A stretch of DNA of 64,000 nucleotides from Cinnamomum chago. Its lineage: Eukaryota; Streptophyta; Magnoliopsida; Laurales; Lauraceae. The notes below the pieces were generated by a model. That model worked only from the letters and a program-made list of their open reading frames with translations. It was not told the origin of the DNA and did no database searches. Each line of letters starts with the position of its first letter. Within the stretch, counting starts at the first letter, position 1. Below, piece by piece: positions 9,721 to 22,640 of this stretch. Location: contig CP142461.1 of NCBI GenBank assembly GCA_038049695.1, positions 25,799,001 to 25,863,000 on the forward strand, read 5' to 3'. Position numbers and translations under genes: made by a program.

Positions 9721-12700
9721 TTGTGTTTTCGTGCAGAGGTTTCGTACAACGCGCCCGAAGTTCGGGTTTTAGCCTTTTCAGACGTAAGACATCCTGAAGT
9801 GTTTACCAAACCCAAGATTCACATGAAACCCGTTTCAAACCGAAAAGAATCTCGAAATAACCTACAATGCGCATCTCAGCCAGAATCTCTTCAATTGGAT
9901 TTCGACGCGTAAGACTAGAGTACGACACTTGAAACCCTATTTCCTATTAAAGCCTGATCCTAGAGTTTTCTAGAAGGAGTATTTCCACCGAGGGTCGCAT
10001 GAAACACATAGTAGAGTCAACAGTTTCGCATATATACATTGATTGTGTTTTCGTGCAAAGGTTTCGTACAACGCGCCTGAAGTTCGGGTTTTAGCGTTTT
10101 CAGACGTAAAACTTCATGAAGTGTTTACCAAACCCAAGATTCACCCGACACCAGTTTCAAACCGAAAAGAATCTCGAAATAACCTACAGTGCGCATCTCA
10201 GCCCAGAATCTCTTCAATTGGATTTCGAGGCGTAAGACTAGAGTACGACACTTGAAACCCTTTTTGCTTTTAAAAATGGATCCCGTAGTTTTCTAGAAGG
10301 AGTATTTGGACCAAGAGTCGCATGAAACACATTGTAGAGTCAACAACTTCGTAAAGCTACATTCTTTGAGTTTTCATACAAACGTTCCGTATGACGCATC
10401 CGAAGTTCGACTTTTAGCCTTTTCAGTCACAGAACTCCCTGAAGTGTTTACAAAACCCAAGATTCACCGGAAACCCGTTTTAAAACGAAAAGAATCTCGA
10501 AATAACCTACAATGCGCAACTCAGCCCCGAATCCTTTCAATTGGATTTCGAGGCGTAAGACTAGAGTACGACACTTGAAACCTTATTTTATATTAAAGCT
10601 CAATCCTAGAGTTTTCTAGAAGGAGTTTTTGCACCGAGGGTTGGGTGAAACACTTATTATAGTCAACAATTTCGCATAGATACATTGATTGTGTTTTCAG
10701 GCAAAGGTTTCGTACAACGCGCCCGAAGTTCGGGTTTAGCCTTTTCAGACGTAAAACTTCCTGAAGTGTTTACCAAACCCAAGATTCACATGTAACCCGT
10801 TTCAAACCGAAAAGAATCTCGAAATAACCTACAATGCGCAACTCAGTCCAGAATCCTTTCAATTGGATTTCGAGGCGTAAGACTAGAGTACGACACTTGA
10901 AATCTTATTTCCTATTAACGCCCGATCCTAGAGTTTTCTAGAAGGAGTATTTTTACCGAGGGTCGTATGAAACACATAGTATAGTCAACAATTTCGCTTA
11001 GATACAATGATTGTGTTTTCGTGCAGAGGTTTCGTACAACGCGCCCGAAGTTCGGGTTTTAGCCTTTTTACACGTAAAACTTCCTAAAGCGTTTACCAAA
11101 CCCAAGATTCACCCGAAACCCGTTTCCAACCGAAAAGAATGTCGAAATAACCTACAGTGCGCATCCCAGCCCAGAATCTCTTCAATTGGATTTCAAGGCG
11201 TAAGACTAGACTACGACACTTAAAACCCTTTTTTCTTTTAAAACTCGATCCCGGAGTTTTCTAGAAGGAGTATCTGGACCGAGAGTCGCTTGAAACACAT
11301 AGTTGAGTCAACAACTTCGTAAAGCTCCATTGATTGAGTTTTCGTACAGAAGTTCCGTACGACTCTTCCGAAGTTCGACCTTTAGCCTTTTTAGTCGCAG
11401 AACTCCCTGAAGTGTTTACCAAACCCAAGATTCACCCGAAACCCGTTTCAAACCGAAAAGAATGCCGAAATAACCTACAATGCGCAACTCAGCCCAGAAT
11501 CCTTTCAATTGGATTTCGAGGCGTAAGACTAGAGAACGACACTTGAATCCTTATTTTCTATTAAAGCTCGATCCTGGAGTTTTCTAGATGGAGTATTTGC
11601 ACCGAGAGTCGAATGAAACACATAGTATAGTCAACAATTTAACATAATTACATTGATTGTGTTTTCGTGCAGAGGTTTCGTACAACTCGCTCGAAGTTCG
11701 GGTTTTAGCCTTTTCAGACGTAAAACTTCCTGAAGTGTTTACCAAACCCAAGATTCACCCGAAACCCGTTTCAAACCGAAAAGAATATCGAATTAACCAA
11801 CGATGCGCATCTCATCCCAGAATCTTTTCAATTGGATTTCGAGACGTAAGACTAGAGTACGACACTTGAAACCCTTTTTTCTTTTAAAACTCGATCCCGG
11901 AGTTTTCTAGAAGAGGTATTTGGACCGAGAGTCGCAAGAAACACATACTAGAGTTAACAACTTCGTAAAGCTACATTGATTGAGTTTTCCTACAGAAGTT
12001 CCGTACGACGCTTCCGAAGTTCGACTTTTTAGCCTTTTCAGTCCCAAAATTCCCTGAAGTGTTTACCAAACCCAAGATTCACCCGAAAGCATTTTCAAAC
12101 TGAAAAGAATCTCGAAATAACCTACAAGGCGCAACTCAGCCCAGAATCATTTCAATTGGATTTCGGGGCGTAAAACTAGAGTACAACACTTGAAACCTTA
12201 TTTTCTATTAAAGCTCGATCCTAGAGTTCTCTAAAAGGAGTATTTGCACCGAGGGTCGCATGAAACACATAGTATAGTCAACAATTTCGCATAGATACAT
12301 TGATTGTGTTTTCGTGCAGAGGTTTCGTACAACGCGCTCGAAGTTCTAGTTTTAGCCGTTTCAATCGTAAAACTTCCTACAGTATTTCCCAAACCCAAGA
12401 TTCACCCGAAACCCATTTCAAACCGAAAAGAATCTCGAAATAACCTATAATGCGCAACGCAGCCCAGAATCTCTTCAATTGGATTTCGAGGCGTAAGACT
12501 AGAGTACGACACTTGAAACCCTTTTTTCTTTTAAAACTCGATCGCGGAGTTTTCTAGAAGGAGTATTTGGACTGAGGGTCGCATGAAACACATAGTAGAG
12601 TCAAAAACTTCGTAAAGCTACATTGATTGAGTTTTCATACAGAAGTTCTGTACGATGCTTCCGAAGTTCGACTTTTAGCGTTTTCTAGAGGCAGAACTCC

Positions 12701-12950
12701 CTGAAGTGTTTACCAAACCCAAGATTCACCCGAAACCCGTTTCAAACCGAAATGAATCTCGAAATAACCTACAATGCGCAACTCAGACCACAATCCTTTC
12801 AATAGGATTTCGAGGCGTAAGACTAGAGTACGGCACTTGAAACTTTATTTTCTATTAAAGCTCGATCCTTGAGTTTTCTAGAAGGAGTATTTGCACCGAG
12901 GGTCGTATGAAACATATAGTATAGTGAACAATTTCGCATAGATACATTGA
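9721..12950 (+). repeat. HOR unit H4
   Basis: Nearly identical to H3 (see there), so these two are among the most recently separated neighbours in the window. Confidence 0.97.
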
Positions 12951-15900
12951 TTGTGTTTTCGTGCAGAGGTTTCGTACAACGCGCCCGAAGTTCGGGTTTT
13001 AGCCTTTTCAGACGTAAGACATCCTGAAGTGTTTACCAAACCCAAGATTCACATGAAACCCGTTTCAAACCGAAAAGAATCTCGAAATAACCTACAATGC
13101 GCATCTCAGCCAGAATCTCTTCAATTGGATTTCGACGCGTAAGACTAGAGTACGACACTTGAAACCCTATTTCCTATTAAAGCCTGATCCTAGAGTTTTC
13201 TAGAAGGAGTATTTCCACCGAGGGTCGCATGAAACACATAGTAGAGTCAACAGTTTCGCATATATACATTGATTGTGTTTTCGTGCAAAGGTTTCGTACA
13301 ACGCGCCTGAAGTTCGGGTTTTAGCGTTTTCAGACGTAAAACTTCATGAAGTGTTTACCAAACCCAAGATTCACCCGACACCAGTTTCAAACCGAAAAGA
13401 ATCTCGAAATAACCTACAGTGCGCATCTCAGCCCAGAATCTCTTCAATTGGATTTCGAGGCGTAAGACTAGAGTACGACACTTGAAACCCTTTTTGCTTT
13501 TAAAAATGGATCCCGTAGTTTTCTAGAAGGAGTATTTGGACCAAGAGTCGCATGAAACACATTGTAGAGTCAACAACTTCGTAAAGCTACATTCTTTGAG
13601 TTTTCATACAAACGTTCCGTATGACGCATCCGAAGTTCGACTTTTAGCCTTTTCAGTCACAGAACTCCCTGAAGTGTTTACAAAACCCAAGATTCACCGG
13701 AAACCCGTTTTAAAACGAAAAGAATCTCGAAATAACCTACAATGCGCAACTCAGCCCCGAATCCTTTCAATTGGATTTCGAGGCGTAAGACTAGAGTACG
13801 ACACTTGAAACCTTATTTTATATTAAAGCTCAATCCTAGAGTTTTCTAGAAGGAGTTTTTGCACCGAGGGTTGGGTGAAACACTTATTATAGTCAACAAT
13901 TTCGCATAGATACATTGATTGTGTTTTCAGGCAAAGGTTTCGTACAACGCGCCCGAAGTTCGGGTTTAGCCTTTTCAGACGTAAAACTTCCTGAAGTGTT
14001 TACCAAACCCAAGATTCACATGTAACCCGTTTCAAACCGAAAAGAATCTCGAAATAACCTACAATGCGCAACTCAGTCCAGAATCCTTTCAATTGGATTT
14101 CGAGGCGTAAGACTAGAGTACGACACTTGAAATCTTATTTCCTATTAACGCCCGATCCTAGAGTTTTCTAGAAGGAGTATTTTTACCGAGGGTCGTATGA
14201 AACACATAGTATAGTCAACAATTTCGCTTAGATACAATGATTGTGTTTTCGTGCAGAGGTTTCGTACAACGCGCCCGAAGTTCGGGTTTTAGCCTTTTTA
14301 CACGTAAAACTTCCTAAAGCGTTTACCAAACCCAAGATTCACCCGAAACCCGTTTCCAACCGAAAAGAATGTCGAAATAACCTACAGTGCGCATCCCAGC
14401 CCAGAATCTCTTCAATTGGATTTCAAGGCGTAAGACTAGACTACGACACTTAAAACCCTTTTTTCTTTTAAAACTCGATCCCGGAGTTTTCTAGAAGGAG
14501 TATTTGGACCGAGAGTCGCTTGAAACACATAGTTGAGTCAACAACTTCGTAAAGCTCCATTGATTGAGTTTTCGTACAGAAGTTCCGTACGACTCTTCCG
14601 AAGTTAGACCTTTAGCCTTTTTAGTCGCAGAACTCCCTGAAGTGTTTACCAAACCCAAGATTCACCCGAAACCCGTTTCAAACCGAAAAGAATGCCGAAA
14701 TAACCTACAATGCGCAACTCAGCCCAGAATCCTTTCAATTGGATTTCGAGGCGTAAGACTAGAGAACGACACTTGAATCCTTATTTTCTATTAAAGCTCG
14801 ATCCTGGAGTTTTCTAGATGGAGTATTTGCACCGAGAGTCGAATGAAACACATAGTATAGTCAACAATTTAACATAATTACATTGATTGTGTTTTCGTGC
14901 AGAGGTTTCGTACAACTCGCTCGAAGTTCGGGTTTTAGCCTTTTCAGACGTAAAACTTCCTGAAGTGTTTACCAAACCCAAGATTCACCCGAAACCCGTT
15001 TCAAACCGAAAAGAATATCGAATTAACCAACGATGCGCATCTCATCCCAGAATCTTTTCAATTGGATTTCGAGACGTAAGACTAGAGTACGACACTTGAA
15101 ACCCTTTTTTCTTTTAAAACTCGATCCCGGAGTTTTCTAGAAGAGGTATTTGGACCGAGAGTCGCAAGAAACACATACTAGAGTTAACAACTTCGTAAAG
15201 CTACATTGATTGAGTTTTCCTACAGAAGTTCCGTACGACGCTTCCGAAGTTCGACTTTTTAGCCTTTTCAGTCCCAAAATTCCCTGAAGTGTTTACCAAA
15301 CCCAAGATTCACCCGAAAGCATTTTCAAACTGAAAAGAATCTCGAAATAACCTACAAGGCGCAACTCAGCCCAGAATCATTTCAATTGGATTTCGGGGCG
15401 TAAAACTAGAGTACAACACTTGAAACCTTATTTTCTATTAAAGCTCGATCCTAGAGTTCTCTAAAAGGAGTATTTGCACCGAGGGTCGCATGAAACACAT
15501 AGTATAGTCAACAATTTCGCATAGATACATTGATTGTGTTTTCGTGCAGAGGTTTCGTACAACGCGCTCGAAGTTCTAGTTTTAGCCGTTTCAATCGTAA
15601 AACTTCCTACAGTATTTCCCAAACCCAAGATTCACCCGAAACCCATTTCAAACCGAAAAGAATCTCGAAATAACCTATAATGCGCAACGCAGCCCAGAAT
15701 CTCTTCAATTAGATTTCGAGGCGTAAGACTAGAGTACGACACTTGAAACCCTTTTTTCTTTTAAAACTCGATCGCGGAGTTTTCTAGAAGGAGTATTTGG
15801 ACTGAGGGTCGCATGAAACACATAGTAGAGTCAAAAACTTCGTAAAGCTACATTGATTGAGTTTTCATACAGAAGTTCTGTACGATGCTTCCGAAGTTCG

Positions 15901-16180
15901 ACTTTTAGCGTTTTCTAGAGGCAGAACTCCCTGAAGTGTTTACCAAACCCAAGATTCACCCGAAACCCGTTTCAAACCGAAATGAATCTCGAAATAACCT
16001 ACAATGCGCAACTCAGACCACAATCCTTTCAATAGGATTTCGAGGCGTAAGACTAGAGTACGGCACTTGAAACTTTATTTTCTATTAAAGCTCGATCCTT
16101 GAGTTTTCTAGAAGGAGTATTTGCACCGAGGGTCGTATGAAACATATAGTATAGTGAACAATTTCGCATAGATACATTGA
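12951..16180 (+). repeat. HOR unit H5
   Basis: Left-type unit (CACCGG, CGATGC/CATCCC) with ATTTGG before monomer 6. Private changes: GAAGTTAGACC in monomer 6 (near 14606) and CAATTAGATTTC in monomer 9 (15711). Confidence 0.97.
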
Positions 16181-19100
16181 TTGTGTTTTCGTGCAGAGGT
16201 TTCGTACAACGCGCCCGAAGTTCGGGTTTTAGCCTTTTCAGACGTAAGACATCCTGAAGTGTTTACCAAACCCAAGATTCACATGAAACCCGTTTCAAAC
16301 CGAAAAGAATCTCGAAATAACCTACAATGCGCATCTCAGCCAGAATCTCTTCAATTGGATTTCGACGCGTAAGACTAGAGTACGACACTTGAAACCCTAT
16401 TTCCTATTAAAGCCTGATCCTAGAGTTTTCTAGAAGGAGTATTTCCACCGAGGGTCGCATGAAACACATAGTAGAGTCAACAGTTTCGCATATATACATT
16501 GATTGTGTTTTCGTGCAAAGGTTTCGTACAACGCGCCTGAAGTTCGGGTTTTAGCGTTTTCAGACGTAAAACTTCATGAAGTGTTTACCAAACCCAAGAT
16601 TCACCCGACACCAGTTTCAAACCGAAAAGAATCTCGAAATAACCTACAGTGCGCATCTCAGCCCAGAATCTCTTCAATTGGATTTCGAGGCGTAAGACTA
16701 GAGTACGACACTTGAAACCCTTTTTGCTTTTAAAAATGGATCCCGTAGTTTTCTAGAAGGAGTATTTGGACCAAGAGTCGCATGAAACACATTGTAGAGT
16801 CAACAACTTCGTAAAGCTACATTCTTTGAGTTTTCATACAAACGTTCCGTATGACGCATCCGAAGTTCGACTTTTAGCCTTTTCAGTCACAGAACTCCCT
16901 GAAGTGTTTACAAAACCCAAGATTCACCCGAAACCCGTTTTAAAACGAAAAGAATCTCGAAATAACCTACAATGCGCAACTCAGCCCCGAATCCTTTCAA
17001 TTGGATTTCGAGGCGTAAGACTAGAGTACGACACTTGAAACCTTATTTTATATTAAAGCTCAATCCTAGAGTTTTCTAGAAGGAGTTTTTGCACCGAGGG
17101 TTGGGTGAAACACTTATTATAGTCAACAATTTCGCATAGATACATTGATTGTGTTTTCAGGCAAAGGTTTCGTACAACGCGCCCGAAGTTCGGGTTTAGC
17201 CTTTTCAGACGTAAAACTTCCTGAAGTGTTTACCAAACCCAAGATTCACATGTAACCCGTTTCAAACCGAAAAGAATCTCGAAATAACCTACAATGCGCA
17301 ACTCAGTCCAGAATCCTTTCAATTGGATTTCGAGGCGTAAGACTAGAGTACGACACTTGAAATCTTATTTCCTATTAACGCCCGATCCTAGAGTTTTCTA
17401 GAAGGAGTATTTTTACCGAGGGTCGTATGAAACACATAGTATAGTCAACAATTTCGCTTAGATACAATGATTGTGTTTTCGTGCAGAGGTTTCGTACAAC
17501 GCGCCCGAAGTTCGGGTTTTAGCCTTTTTACACGTAAAACTTCCTAAAGCGTTTACCAAACCCAAGATTCACCCGAAACCCGTTTCCAACCGAAAAGAAT
17601 GTCGAAATAACCTACAGTGCGCATCCCAGCCCAGAATCTCTTCAATTGGATTTCAAGGCGTAAGACTAGACTACGACACTTAAAACCCTTTTTTCTTTTA
17701 AAACTCGATCCCGGAGTTTTCTAGAAGGAGTATTTGGACCGAGAGTCGCTTGAAACACATAGTTGAGTCAACAACTTCGTAAAGCTCCATTGATTGAGTT
17801 TTCGTACAGAAGTTCCGTACGACTCTTCCGAAGTTCGACCTTTAGCCTTTTTAGTCGCAGAACTCCCTGAAGTGTTTACCAAACCCAAGATTCACCCGAA
17901 ACCCGTTTCAAACCGAAAAGAATGCCGAAATAACCTACAATGCGCAACTCAGCCCAGAATCCTTTCAATTGGATTTCGAGGCGTAAGACTAGAGAACGAC
18001 ACTTGAATCCTTATTTTCTATTAAAGCTCGATCCTGGAGTTTTCTAGATGGAGTATTTGCACCGAGAGTCGAATGAAACACATAGTATAGTCAACAATTT
18101 AACATAATTACATTGATTGTGTTTTCGTGCAGAGGTTTCGTACAACTCGCTCGAAGTTCGGGTTTTAGCCTTTTCAGACGTAAAACTTCCTGAAGTGTTT
18201 ACCAAACCCAAGATTCACCCGAAACCCGTTTCAAACCGAAAAGAATATCGAATTAACCAACAATGCGCATCTCATCCCAGAATCTTTTCAATTGGATTTC
18301 GAGACGTAAGACTAGAGTACGACACTTGAAACCCTTTTTTCTTTTAAAACTCGATCCCGGAGTTTTCTAGAAGAGGTATTTGGACCGAGAGTCGCAAGAA
18401 ACACATACTAGAGTTAACAACTTCGTAAAGCTACATTGATTGAGTTTTCCTACAGAAGTTCCGTACGACGCTTCCGAAGTTCGACTTTTTAGCCTTTTCA
18501 GTCACAAAATTCCCTGAAGTGTTTACCAAACCCAAGATTCACCCGAAAGCATTTTCAAACTGAAAAGAATCTCGAAATAACCTACAAGGCGCAACTCAGC
18601 CCAGAATCATTTCAATTGGATTTCGGGGCGTAAAACTAGAGTACAACACTTGAAACCTTATTTTCTATTAAAGCTCGATCCTAGAGTTCTCTAAAAGGAG
18701 TATTTGCACCGAGGGTCGCATGAAACCCATAGTATAGTCAACAATTTCGCATAGATACATTGATTGTGTTTTCGTGCAGAGGTTTCGTACAACGCGCTCG
18801 AAGTTCTAGTTTTAGCCGTTTCAATCGTAAAACTTCCTACAGTATTTCCCAAACCCAAGATTCACCCGAAACCCATTTCAAACCGAAAAGAATCTCGAAA
18901 TAACCTATAATGCGCAACGCAGCCCAGAATCTCTTCAATTGGATTTCGAGGCGTAAGACTAGAGTACGACACTTGAAACCCTTTTTTCTTTTAAAACTCG
19001 ATCGCGGAGTTTTCTAGAAGGAGTATTTGGACTGAGGGTCGCATGAAACACATAGTAGAGTCAAAAACTTCGTAAAGCTACATTGATTGAGTTTTCATAC

Positions 19101-19410
19101 AGAAGTTCTGTACGATGCTTCCGAAGTTCGACTTTTAGCGTTTTCTAGAGGCAGAACTCCCTGAAGTGTTTACCAAACCCAAGATTCACCCGAAACCCGT
19201 TTCAAACCGAAATGAATCTCGAAATAACCTACAATGCGCAACTCAGACCACAATCCTTTCAATAGGATTTCGAGGCGTAAGACTAGAGTACGGCACTTGA
19301 AACTTTATTTTCTATTAAAGCTCGATCCTTGAGTTTTCTAGAAGGAGTATTTGCACCGAGGGTCGTATGAAACATATAGTATAGTGAACAATTTCGCATA
19401 GATACATTGA
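16181..19410 (+). repeat. HOR unit H6
   Basis: First unit with CACCCG in monomer 3 and with CCCATAG before monomer 9; still TTGGGTG before monomer 4. Monomer 7 is the intermediate haplotype CAATGC/CATCCC. Private GTCACAAAAT in monomer 8 (near 18504). A mosaic of left and right types. Confidence 0.97.
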
Positions 19411-22400
19411 TTGTGTTTTCGTGCAGAGGTTTCGTACAACGCGCCCGAAGTTCGGGTTTTAGCCTTTTCAGACGTAAGACATCCTGAAGTGTTTACCAAA
19501 CCCAAGATTCACATGAAACCCGTTTCAAACCGAAAAGAATCTCGAAATAACCTACAATGCGCATCTCAGCCAGAATCTCTTCAATTGGATTTCGACGCGT
19601 AAGACTAGAGTACGACACTTGAAACCCTATTTCCTATTAAAGCCTGATCCTAGAGTTTTCTAGAAGGAGTATTTCCACCGAGGGTCGCATGAAACACATA
19701 GTAGAGTCAACAGTTTCGCATATATACATTGATTGTGTTTTCGTGCAAAGGTTTCGTACAACGCGCCTGAAGTTCGGGTTTTAGCGTTTTCAGACGTAAA
19801 ACTTCATGAAGTGTTTACCAAACCCAAGATTCACCCGACACCAGTTTCAAACCGAAAAGAATCTCGAAATAACCTACAGTGCGCATCTCAGCCCAGAATC
19901 TCTTCAATTGGATTTCGAGGCGTAAGACTAGAGTACGACACTTGAAACCCTTTTTGCTTTTAAAAATGGATCCCGTAGTTTTCTAGAAGGAGTATTTGGA
20001 CCAAGAGTCGCATGAAACACATTGTAGAGTCAACAACTTCGTAAAGCTACATTCTTTGAGTTTTCATACAAACGTTCCGTTTGACGCATCCGAAGTTCGA
20101 CTTTTAGCCTTTTCAGTCACAGAACTCCCTGAAGTGTTTACAAAACCCAAGATTCACCGGAAACCCGTTTTAAAACGAAAAGAATCTCGAAATAACCTAC
20201 AATGCGCAACTCAGCCCCGAATCCTTTCAATTGGATTTCGAGGCGTAAGACTAGAGTACGACACTTGAAACCTTATTTTATATTAAAGCTCAATCCTAGA
20301 GTTTTCTAGAAGGAGTTTTTGCACCGAGGGTTGGGTGAAACACTTATTATAGTCAACAATTTCGCATAGATACATTGATTGTGTTTTCAGGCAAAGGTTT
20401 CGTACAACGCGCCCGAAGTTCGGGTTTAGCCTTTTCAGACGTAAAACTTCCTGAAGTGTTTACCAAACCCAAGATTCACATGTAACCCGTTTCAAACCGA
20501 AAAGAATCTCGAAATAACCTACAATGCGCAACTCAGTCCAGAATCCTTTCAATTGGATTTCGAGGCGTAAGACTAGAGTACGACACTTGAAATCTTATTT
20601 CCTATTAACGCCCGATCCTAGAGTTTTCTAGAAGGAGTATTTTTACCGAGGGTCGTATGAAACACATAGTATAGTCAACAATTTCGCTTAGATACAATGA
20701 TTGTGTTTTCGTGCAGAGGTTTCGTACAACGCGCCCGAAGTTCGGGTTTTAGCCTTTTTACACGTAAAACTTCCTAAAGCGTTTACCAAACCCAAGATTC
20801 ACCCGAAACCCGTTTCCAACCGAAAAGAATGTCGAAATAACCTACAGTGCGCATCCCAGCCCAGAATCTCTTCAATTGGATTTCAAGGCGTAAGACTAGA
20901 CTACGACACTTAAAACCCTTTTTTCTTTTAAAACTCGATCCCGGAGTTTTCTAGAAGGAGTATCTGGACCGAGAGTCGCTTGAAACACATAGTTGAGTCA
21001 ACAACTTCGTAAAGCTCCATTGATTGAGTTTTCGTACAGAAGTTCCGTACGACTCTTCCGAAGTTCGACCTTTAGCCTTTTTAGTCGCAGAACTCCCTGA
21101 AGTGTTTACCAAACCCAAGATTCACCCGAAACCCGTTTCAAACCGAAAAGAATGCCGAAATAACCTACAATGCGCAACTCAGCCCAGAATCCTTTCAATT
21201 GGATTTCGAGGCGTAAGACTAGAGAACGACACTTGAATCCTTATTTTCTATTAAAGCTCGATCCTGGAGTTTTCTAGATGGAGTATTTGCACCGAGAGTC
21301 GAATGAAACACATAGTATAGTCAACAATTTAACATAATTACATTGATTGTGTTTTCGTGCAGAGGTTTCGTACAACTCGCTCGAAGTTCGGGTTTTAGCC
21401 TTTTCAGACGTAAAACTTCCTGAAGTGTTTACCAAACCCAAGATTCACCCGAAACCCGTTTCAAACCGAAAAGAATATCGAATTAACCAACAATGCGCAT
21501 CTCATCCCAGAATCTTTTCAATTGGATTTCGAGACGTAAGACTAGAGTACGACACTTGAAACCCTTTTTTCTTTTAAAACTCGATCCCGGAGTTTTCTAG
21601 AAGAGGTATTTGGACCGAGAGTCGCAAGAAACACATACTAGAGTTAACAACTTCGTAAAGCTACATTGATTGAGTTTTCCTACAGAAGTTCCGTACGACG
21701 CTTCCGAAGTTCGACTTTTTAGCCTTTTCAGTCCCAAAATTCCCTGAAGTGTTTACCAAACCCAAGATTCACCCGAAAGCATTTTCAAACTGAAAAGAAT
21801 CTCGAAATAACCTACAAGGCGCAACTCAGCCCAGAATCATTTCAATTGGATTTCGGGGCGTAAAACTAGAGTACAACACTTGAAACCTTATTTTCTATTA
21901 AAGCTCGATCCTAGAGTTCTCTAAAAGGAGTATTTGCACCGAGGGTCGCATGAAACCCATAGTATAGTCAACAATTTCGCATAGATACATTGATTGTGTT
22001 TTCGTGCAGAGGTTTCGTACAACGCGCTCGAAGTTCTAGTTTTAGCCGTTTCAATCGTAAAACTTCCTACAGTATTTCCCAAACCCAAGATTCACCCGAA
22101 ACCCATTTCAAACCGAAAAGAATCTCGAAATAACCTATAATGCGCAACGCAGCCCAGAATCTCTTCAATTGGATTTCGAGGCGTAAGACTAGAGTACGAC
22201 ACTTGAAACCCTTTTTTCTTTTAAAACTCGATCGCGGAGTTTTCTAGAAGGAGTATTTGGACTGAGGGTCGCATGAAACACATAGTAGAGTCAAAAACTT
22301 CGTAAAGCTACATTGATTGAGTTTTCATACAGAAGTTCTGTACGATGCTTCCGAAGTTCGACTTTTAGCGTTTTCTAGAGGCAGAACTCCCTGAAGTGTT

Positions 22401-22640
22401 TACCAAACCCAAGATTCACCCGAAACCCGTTTCAAACCGAAATGAATCTCGAAATAACCTACAATGCGCAACTCAGACCACAATCCTTTCAATAGGATTT
22501 CGAGGCGTAAGACTAGAGTACGGCACTTGAAACTTTATTTTCTATTAAAGCTCGATCCTTGAGTTTTCTAGAAGGAGTATTTGCACCGAGGGTCGTATGA
22601 AACATATAGTATAGTGAACAATTTCGCATAGATACATTGA
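19411..22640 (+). repeat. HOR unit H7
   Basis: Reverts to CACCGG in monomer 3 although H6 already has CACCCG. Has ATCTGG before monomer 6, CAATGC/CATCCC in monomer 7 and CCCATAG before monomer 9. Private CCGTTTGACG in monomer 3 (near 20081). Last unit with TTGGGTG before monomer 4. Confidence 0.97.
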